This document shows positions 56,610 through 64,000 of a DNA stretch of 64,000 bases, piece after piece. The stretch's first letter is position 1. Every line of letters begins with the position of its first letter. The notes under the pieces were generated by a model that saw only the letters and a program-made list of their open reading frames with translations, ran no database searches and was not told where the DNA came from. The position numbers were made by a program, and so were the translations under genes. The stretch is from contig CM072335.1 of the NCBI GenBank assembly GCA_036874045.1, positions 17,677,501-17,741,500 of the forward strand. Direction: 5' to 3'. Source of the DNA: Cymodocea nodosa. Taxonomy: Eukaryota > Streptophyta > Magnoliopsida > Alismatales > Cymodoceaceae.

Positions 56610-57820
56610 AAGCTCGAGTAGTCCTCTACTTTGACTTCTTCTATAATTCCAAAGGAGCTTTTTGATGTTTTCAGAATAGGTCTAAGTCTTTGTCCATTTA
56701 CTTTAAATATATTCTGATTTTTAGGATTTTCAATTTCAATAGCTCCATAAGGATAAATATTTCAAACTATGTAAGGTCCTGCCCATCTAGATCTTAATTT
56801 TCCTAGATGGTTATGGAGTCTAGCCATATACATATATACCTCTTTTCCTATTTCAAAGCTTTTTGGAATAATTTTTCTATCATGTCAAAATTTCATTTTC
56901 TCTTTTTCTCTTACAATCTTCGAATAAGCTTCATTTCTAAATTCTTCTAATTCAATTAGTTGCATTTTTCTATTTTCAGAAGCTTGAATTAAATTAGTTT
57001 TCAGAGTTTTTAATGCCTAACAAGCTTTATGTTCTATTTCAGCAGGTAAATAACAACTTTTTCCATATACTAGCCTAAAAGGTGACATACCTAAGCTTGT
57101 CTTATAAGCAGTTCTATAAGCCTAAAGTGCATCTATCAATCTATTAGCCCAATCTATTCTAGTAGGATTTACTACTTTTTCTAAGATTAACTTAATTTGT
57201 TTGTTAACACTTTCTACTTGTCCACTTGTTTGCAGATGATATGATGTTGCAATTTTGTGGTTTATTCCATATTTCTTCATTAAGGCTTCAAAACTTCTAT
57301 TACAGAAATGAGTTCCTCTATCACTGATAATAGCTTTAGGTATTCCAAATCTGGCAAATATATTGGTTCTTATAAATTGTATTACCACTTTGTTGTCATT
57401 AGTTTTTGTAGGAATAGCTTCTATCCATTTAGATACATAATCCACCCCCAACAATATGTAATTAAATTGATTAGACATAGGAAATAGACCCATAAAATAT
57501 ATTCCCCACACATCAAAAATTTCAACCTCAACAATAGGATTAAGAGGCATCATATTCCTCTTTGATATTCTTCCTATTTATTGACATCTTAAACAACTTA
57601 AGCAATATTTATGAGCATCTTTGAATAGTGTTGGCTAATAAAATCCACATTGCAGAATTTTTGCAGTAGTTTTCCTTGAACCAAAATGCCCTCTGTAAGC
57701 TTGGTCATGACAGAAACACAATATGCTCTGATATTTAGTTTTTGGAACACACCTCCTTAAAACCAGATCAGGACATTTCTTAAATAAGTATGGGTCTTCC
57801 CAATAGTAATATTTTACTCT
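56610..57820 (-). pseudogene. Integrase of Athila-like element E
   Basis: On the minus strand the zinc module is visible around 57600-57720 (HDQAYRGHFG, then CLSCLRC). The catalytic core at 57122-57553 has the first Asp in EIFDVWGIYFMG, the second in SDRGTHFCNRSF and the Glu in SGQVESVNKQIK. The C-terminal part has [16 protein letters not shown], the GPY-type LRSRWAGPYIV and VNGQRLRPIL, ending near 56610. Stops at about 57120, 57019, 56885 and 56765 break it. GPY-type C-termini and the position after RNase H fit Ty3/gypsy. Confidence 0.88.
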
Positions 57821-59440
57821 TCAGAAAAACAATTTCTTATCCTGTCTATTCCAATCCTTAGGTGTTAAACCAGTAACTAAGTAATTAACTATGTCTATAT
57901 ACCAAGGCATTGTGTTGATGGTCATTAATTGTTCATAAGGAAAATTATCCCTAATTTCAATATTTGATTTTTCTATTTGTAATCTTGATAAATGATCTGC
58001 TACTACATTCTCACATCCTTTTTTATCTTTAATTTCTAGATCAAATTCTTGTAATAATAATATCCACCGGATCAATCTAGGCTTCATTTCTTTTTTCTTT
58101 ATTAAGTGTTTTAAGGCTGCATGATCCGTGTATACTATTACTTTAGCTTCAATCAGATAGGATCTAAACTTTTCTAAGGCAAACACAACAGTTAATAGTT
58201 CTTTTTTAGTAGTTGTGTAATTAACTTGAGCACCATTTAATGTTTTGCTTGCATAATGAATCACTCTAGGAGATTTTTCTATCTTCTGTCCCAACACTGC
58301 TCCTATAGCAAAATCAGATGCATCACACATTAATTCAAATGGATGGCTCCAATCAGGTGCTTGAATTATAAGAGTTGAAATTAAGCTAGTTTTAAGTTTG
58401 AAAAATGCTTCCTTGCAATTTTTATCAAAGTTAAATGGGACATCTTTTAATAGATTAGTTAAAAGTCTAGCTATTTTACTAAAGTCTTTAATAAATCTTC
58501 GATAAAAACCAGCATGTCCTAGAAATGATCTAATATCTTTTACTGATTTAGGTTCTGGTAGATTAGAAATTACTTCTATTTTAGCTTTATCTACTTCCAA
58601 CCCTTTCTTAGAAACAACATGCCCTAAGACTATTCCTTGTTTAACCATGAAGTGACATTTTTCCCAATTTAAAACCAGATTTTTTTTTCACACAGCGTTT
58701 TAATATTTGGTCTAAATTGCTTAAACAAACTTCAAATGAGTTGCCATATACAGTAAAATCATCCATAAATATTTCTAAAAAGTCTTCAGTCATTCCAGTA
58801 AATATGCCCTACATACACCTTTGAAAGGTAGCTGGTGCATTGCATAATCCGAATGGCATTCTCTTAAAAGCATAAGTTCCATTAAGACAGGTGAAAGTTG
58901 TTTTCTCTTGATCCTCTGATGCTACTGGAATTTGATTATAACCTGAATACCAGTCTAGGAAACAAAAATATTCTTGCCCTGCTAATCTTTCCAGCATTTG
59001 ATCTATAAAAGGTAAGGGGAAATGATCTTTCCTAGTCACTATATTCAGTTTTCTATAGTCTATACATACTCTCCAGCTTGATTGAATTCTAGTAGGTATC
59101 AAGTCTTGACTTTGATTCCTAATAAATGTTAATCCTAATTTCTTGGGAACTACATGGATTGGACTAACCCACGAGCTATCAGAAATCGGATAAATTATGT
59201 CATTATCTAACCATTTCACTATTTCCTTCTTGACTACTTCTTTAAGGTTTAGATTTAATCTCCTCTCAAGAATTCTAATAGGTTTAGCATTCTCTTCTAA
59301 ATATATGTGGTGACAGCATAAAGTTGAATTTAACCCTTTTATATCAGTCATAGTCCATCCTATGGCTTCTTTATAACTTTTTACTACATCTTTTAATTTA
59401 TCTATTTGATCCTCTTTTAAATCTGAAGCAATAATGATTG
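57821..59440 (-). pseudogene. RT and RNase H of Athila-like element E
   Basis: The RT part (58809-59351) contains WRVCIDYRKLNIVTRKDHFP and PFGLCNAPATFQRCM; a stop (Gln in C) at 58809-58811 precedes the catalytic FMDD near 58755-58770. A frameshift follows in a T-rich stretch at about 58680. RNase H (57960-58648 frame) has [31 protein letters not shown]-like and [13 protein letters not shown] segments, ending in [11 protein letters not shown]. Comparison with C, where this region is mostly open, shows which stops are recent. Confidence 0.9.
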
Positions 59441-59447
59441 GACAGGT

Positions 59448-60350
59448 TCATTTCTCTTCCAAAAATATATAAGTTAATTTAGGAGGTAAAGGTTTTAATT
59501 CTAAATGTTGCCCATCAGAAGCTAGAGCTCCTAATTGAACATCATCACTTTCTAAATTAATTTCTTCCACATCTCCTTCTATATTTATGCTTTCACTTTC
59601 CTCTAAAGTTTCAGAATTGATTTGTTTATTTAATTCTTCTTGAATCACATCATCTAACATATCTCCTTCATCTTCTAAAAAATCTATGGTATGTAAGGAC
59701 ATTTCTAATTCCTCAAACCTTTCTGGTTTGAAAATATTTAATTGAGTATCCTCATTACCATATGATAACTTCATTACTCCAGTTTTACAATTTATAACAG
59801 CTCCTGATGTTGCTAAAAATGGCCTTCCCAAAATTAAAGATGTATCACTATTTTTATACTTAATTTGTTAGGAATCCAAAATTACAATATCAATAGGATA
59901 TATAAAGTTTTTGATTTTAATTAAGACATCCTCTATTTTTCCTCTAGGGTATCTTATACTTCTATCAGCTAATTGAATAATCGTACTAGTAGGAATTAAG
60001 CCTTCTAATCCTAAGGATGTAAATATATCACTTGGCATAACATTTATACCTGCACCTAAGTCTATTAAGGTTCTTTCTAGAATGGTATTTCCTATGGTGC
60101 ATGATATAACAGGGATTCCAGGATCAGATAACTTTTTAGTAATTTGTGGAAGAAATAGGGAACTACTTTGCTCAGCTAAAAAGACCTTTCTAAGAATTTT
60201 TCGCTCTCTTTTCTTAGTACACCAATCCTTTAGAAATTTAGCACAATGTGGCATTTTCTGCAATAGATCTAATAAAGGAATGTTAACTTGTACTTTTTCA
60301 AAAATTTCTCTGATTTTTTCTTATTTTTCAGGTATTGTTTGTTGTAATCT
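59448..60350 (-). pseudogene. Protease region of Athila-like element E
   Basis: This matches C 34700-35548. The active site DLGA is at 60051-60062 on the minus strand (ERTLIDLGAGINVMPSDIF). One stop near 59868 separates this from the flap-side part (GRPFLATSGAVINCKTGVM), and another lies near 60322. The acidic tail and LELKPLPPKLTY lead towards RT. Confidence 0.86.
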
Positions 60351-60364
60351 TTCAAGATAGGGTG

Positions 60365-61249
60365 CTAAAGATTGTGATCTAAAAGATTTTTTTCTTTCAT
60401 TTGATTTGTTTGATCATTTTTAACTTCATTAGCAGATTCAAATTGTTCTTCAGTGATCTCTAGATTTTCAACTATTACATTTTCATTATCATTTTGATTT
60501 TTACTCTTATCCACCTTCATATTATTTTCATTTTGAGTTCTTAGTGGTATATCAGTTCCAGATCTTAATGTTACACATACATCTTCCAGATTTTCTTTAC
60601 TCTCATGATGTTTTTGTATATCATTTTCGTGATTATGATCTTCAATTGTTTTTAGTTTTAAAGTGCATTCTTTAAATTCTCTTGCATTAATAGTTTCTGT
60701 TTGCTGTATATTTTGCAAATTATGCAGATCTATAACATTATAATTTTCATTGTCCTATTGCATAACTTGTATTTTCATTGTATATTCGTCTAATGCTTTT
60801 AATCTTCTTTCTAGATCATCTAATCTCATTGCATTCAATTTTTGATCAATTTTCATTTTGGTTTTTTCAGTTTCATACATTATATCCATTTTAGGTTCTA
60901 AATATGCTTCCTTATAGTTTAATTGGTTGACTTCTTGTTGCTGACACATAAAGTATTCTAGTTTGTCTAGGTTTTGTTCTATACTACGCTCTAGTCTGTC
61001 ATACATATCCCAAACTTCAATGTCTCTCAACATATTACACATTCTATACTGACCATTAGTTGGGTAAACTATAGGGTTCTCATACTCGGCTCTATTATAT
61101 TAAGGATAATTCATTTGTTGTTCATGGGATCTAGCCATCTGCAAACGTCTCAGTTTCAAACAGTCAGAAAGGTCGTGACCTTCAGAATTGCAGAATTCAC
61201 ATATGCTAATTACAGGTTTTAGAAATCTTTGAGCATAAGCATATGCCAT
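60365..61249 (-). pseudogene. Gag C-terminal (zinc-knuckle) ORF of element E
   Basis: ATG 61249 starts MAYAYAQRFLKP, as in C. The degenerate knuckle CEFYNSEGHDLSDC-like segment (second Cys is Tyr) follows within 20 residues. Then come YDRLERSIEQNLDKLEYF and, after a stop at about 60752, an Asn/Glu/Lys-rich region with the Athila VTLRSGTDIP motif at about 60545-60575. A stop near 61098 is a Gln codon in C. Only about 86 bases separate the primer-binding site from this ATG, so the main gag domain is absent here. Confidence 0.78.
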
Positions 61250-61335
61250 ATTCTCAATTATAGAAGAAAACACACAACACTCTAGCTATTAAAACAAAAT
61301 AGCTCTAACAGTTGCTTACATTAATTCAATTCAAT

Positions 61336-61353
61336 TCCCCAGCAACGACGCCA
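61336..61353 (-). other. Primer-binding site, element E (tRNA-Asp)
   Basis: The minus strand reads TGGCGTCGTTGCTGGGGA, two mismatches from the tRNA-Asp complement, after a seven-base spacer (AGTTTTA) identical to that in C. Confidence 0.86.
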
Positions 61354-61360
61354 TAAAACT

Positions 61361-63471
61361 TGTTTGCTTGGCAAGCACGACACTAGAAAACTTGTTTGGA
61401 TCTCCAGCAACGCACCAAAAAATCTTGGATTTGTTAACTTTTGTTTTTACTTAATTTATCTTTATGCCTATTCTTCTTTTTTTATATATAGAAGTAAACA
61501 AACAACCTTTAATACAAGTTAGATATTATTTCCAATTTGTATTTTAACTGCAAGTGCATAGTGTATATTGTATTAGTGTGCAAGTATAGGTCGATCCCAT
61601 AGGGAATTACTTAAGAAATGAGAACTGTTCCATTTTTAACAATCAAATTTATATATTCAATAAGCTCTCCGTTGAATTACAGTTAACTCAACGGATAAAG
61701 TTCGTTGAGTTATGGCTAACTCAATGGACTAATCTCGTGGACTTAAGTTAACTCCACGAGCCTGCATTTCCTATTTAATACAGCTATTTACAGAGGAATT
61801 CGGCTAACCATTGGGCGGTTCCACAGATTGTAAATAACATCAATTAAGTTCTCTAATATTAGTAAAGATTGGATTTATCATTAGGCAATACTAACATTCA
61901 GATAATTCAAACAGTAACCATTAAAATCTTTAAGTCTTTTGAACGAACCAATTTTAGTAAACTGTAAAACTAAAACAAACATAAAACAATCACAACATTA
62001 ACAAACATAACATTAATCATGATACAACACAAACAATACAAAATACAAACACAGATAAATTATTTTTGGTATTTTTGTTTTAATATGAACATGGAAATGG
62101 GCGAAAGGTGAAATGTAAAGTAATCTCAATCAACAGTAAATACTTCCGTCACTACATACGACGTGATTACACCATTGAAAATTAAACCACTTACAATCCT
62201 GTCTCCTCTCCCTATAGAATCGTGAGTTCAGAATTGCAAGATGATCTCCTCTTCAGCATACAGGCATCAACCCGAAGTCAAGGCTAGAAGCTTTACGATC
62301 TCTTGAAATATGAGTCGACGCTTGGTGAAAATGGCTTCCCTTCCCGCAACACGATCACTCCTCACAGTGGTTGTCAGGCACTTTGTTTGACTCGGAATCG
62401 ACCCGACATCAGGAAAGTATCATCATAGACCTCTGATGGTTGGTGATTATGGTGGTGGTGATGACGGTTGGTGTGGTACTTCAGAGAATTGCCGAAGCTG
62501 TCTGTAGAAAGCTTGGTGCCCCTCCTCTGTACACACTAGCCATACCCATCGATCACACACACACACACACCTCTTCTTTTTCTCTTTTTTTTCTTTTATA
62601 TTTCTTTAGTGGTAACTGCTTCTGCTTGAATGGTCGGTTGGATTTCCTTCATTCATATCAACGACGATGATTTCTTTTCTCTGCGCAATACGTGCGATCG
62701 TGGTTTTTTCCTTCCAACTGTCCTGTTTCTGCAACTGCTATAGTAGCATATTGGAAAGTAACTAGTCTGTGGAGTTACAGATAACTCAACGAACTTACCT
62801 CGTTGATTTAACTATAAAACACATGTATAAATTTAACTATCCAATGCTCAGGTGCATTTCAGATACTTACAAACTTAACTATCTGATGTCTAGATGCATT
62901 TCGGATACTTATAAACTTAACTATCCGATGCCCAGATGCATTTCGGATAGTTACAGCTAACTCACCGAAAATCCACTTAAGTCAATTTCCTAGAACATGA
63001 CACGTGTTCACAGCTATTTTATAAATAAAAGGAGATTTCGGAGAGTTACACATATAACTTACCGATGCTCAATTGCAATTTCGGATAGTTATAGATAACT
63101 CACCGAAAGTTCACTTAAGTCATGCATTATGGTTTTGACACGTGTACTTCAGGAAATAATAAAATATTCTTTTAAAACATAACTGTTCGGCAGTTTAAGA
63201 CATAACTATCCAATATATGTTCGGTATGTTAAACATAACTATCTGAAATATCAGAAATTTCAGATACTTAAGAATTTCACAGCCTGCAACTTTCTGACAG
63301 TTCAAAAATGTACTAAATTACATTAATTCCCCAAAATTAAGTAGATTCTTTAATTAAAGCATATAACAGTGCAATTATAACATAATGGCTTAATTCTCAT
63401 ATGATAAGCTAAATATTATGCAATTAACCATCATTTAACCGTTAATAATATGCACTTTTTCATTCTAAACA
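61361..63471 (-). repeat. 5' LTR of Athila-like element E
   Basis: This LTR of 2111 bases runs from TGTTTAGAATGAAAAAGTGC (63471) to ...CCAAGCAAACA (61361) on the minus strand. TATAAAAG is at 62593-62600, and a CA microsatellite at about 62555-62572. The 42-base hairpin repeats lie at about 62829-62958. CGTTGAGTTA/CTCAACGGA words are at 61660-61760. Short ORFs inside (for example 62440-62670 and 62769-62960) are LTR sequence. Confidence 0.92.
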
Positions 63472-63784
63472 CATACCTTGGTTTGGTTCTATAAATAATC
63501 AATCATTCATCTATCCCCATAATATGATCTATTCCTTCTAATGTATTTGGTGGAATTCTAGCATTTTCTTCTATATTCAAATATTCATAGCTGATTGAAC
63601 TACGATTAAATGACTTCCATAAAAATCCATCTCTAATATTAGTCATCTTTGCTACTTGTAGTCCATGAAAATATTTTTCTCTGACACATTCTTTAATTTG
63701 TCATGACACACAACACAATCTGCATAGATCTTTAACTAATAAGTTACTCAGTACTTCCCTCAGTGCATTGAGTGGTAATTCCAT
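63472..63784 (-). pseudogene. F-box gene of element F, N-terminal part
   Basis: ATG 63784 starts MELPLNALREVLSNLLVKDL, followed by CRLCCVS, a stop (Lys in E), and QIKECVREKYFHGLQVAKM. It matches the F-box of E residue by residue with differences, so it is a second copy and not a duplicate of the same insertion. The frame runs to the CATAC at 63472-63476, where element E cut it; the C-terminal part is at 43911-44651. TTATGTTATAG before the ATG keeps the splice-acceptor-like pattern seen in E. Confidence 0.84.
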
Positions 63785-64000
63785 TTGTTGTGTTTCTATA
63801 ACATAAACAAAATTTAAATAGAGATAAAATTAACATAGCTACTTACATATCTTCGTAGAGTTAGGTCATAACTCAACGGACTAAGTTCATTGAGTTAAGT
63901 AATATCTCTATGGTATTACTAACTATAATTAAACTTTTATTTTCTTTGTTTTTATATTTTTTTACTTACTATATTATACATAGTTGCTAACAATTATACT
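63785..64000 (-). other. Element F sequence upstream of its F-box gene
   Basis: No gene is visible. The sequence follows E 51361-51545 (CTCAACGGACTAAGTTC at about 63870-63890, same words in E at 51450) and leaves the window before any gag could be seen. Confidence 0.6.

Larger units (their letters stand above)
44652..63471 (-). mobile_element. Athila-like gypsy element E with F-box gene and 3' gag
   Basis: E is a complete insertion, about 17.2 kb without its nested solo LTR. Order on the minus strand: 5' LTR (61361-63471), tRNA-Asp site, gag knuckle ORF, protease, RT, RNase H, integrase, env-like ORF, spacer, gag main domain, F-box gene, G-rich motif, block shared with copia B, polypurine tract, 3' LTR. 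CATAC flanks it on both sides, and it splits the F-box gene of element F, a member of its own family. LTR divergence is about 5-7% in one 200-base stretch read by eye. All frames are broken, so it is non-autonomous today. Confidence 0.92.

Overview
The window is repeat-rich, AT-rich plant nuclear DNA, most likely from a dicot. It is essentially a stack of nested LTR retrotransposons. I see no intact host gene, rRNA, tRNA, CRISPR array or bacterial operon. Plant origin rests on primer-binding sites complementary to plant initiator tRNA-Met and tRNA-Asp, on Sirevirus-like Ty1/copia and Athila-like Ty3/gypsy proteins, and on a plant-type F-box gene. Nearly every reading frame is broken by stops and frameshifts, so most coding entries are pseudogenes.

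Layout. (1) 1-6323: copia element A on the minus strand, with its 5' LTR at 4647-6323, inserted in an older copia gag remnant (G, 6324-7272). (2) 7273-9969: truncated copia element H (+), joined to an Athila-type LTR piece (I, 9966-10912), then copia element J (-, 10913-15834), which lost most of pol. (3) 15835-20562: Athila LTR pieces K and L, a Tat/Ogre-like scrap, and a decayed env-like ORF (M, minus). (4) 20563-39276: copia element B (+), complete, with two 1.6 kb LTRs and a perfect CTATA target-site duplication. Its env-like ORF is split by Athila-type element C (31346-36997), which has a 5' LTR but no 3' LTR and yet a perfect CAACC duplication. (5) 40016-64000: outer Athila-type element F (minus). 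Its F-box gene is split by a second member of the family, element E (44652-63471), flanked by CATAC. E's 3' LTR in turn carries a solo copia LTR (46283-47895). Relative ages follow from the nesting: M before B before C; F before E before the solo LTR.

The unusual part is the Athila-like family (C, E, F). E and F both carry an F-box gene just inside the 3' LTR. In E the main gag domain also sits near the 3' end, beside the F-box gene, while the zinc-knuckle part stays at the 5' end before protease; C has the same gag-less 5' end. The copia and Athila families also share modules although they belong to different superfamilies: a homologous env-like ORF, a roughly 1 kb non-coding block, and a common set of short palindromic words in their LTRs. 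This points to repeated exchange between Ty1/copia and Ty3/gypsy elements in this genome.

All homology statements come from reading the sequence by eye. No alignment or database search was run. Domain names rest on recognised motifs.
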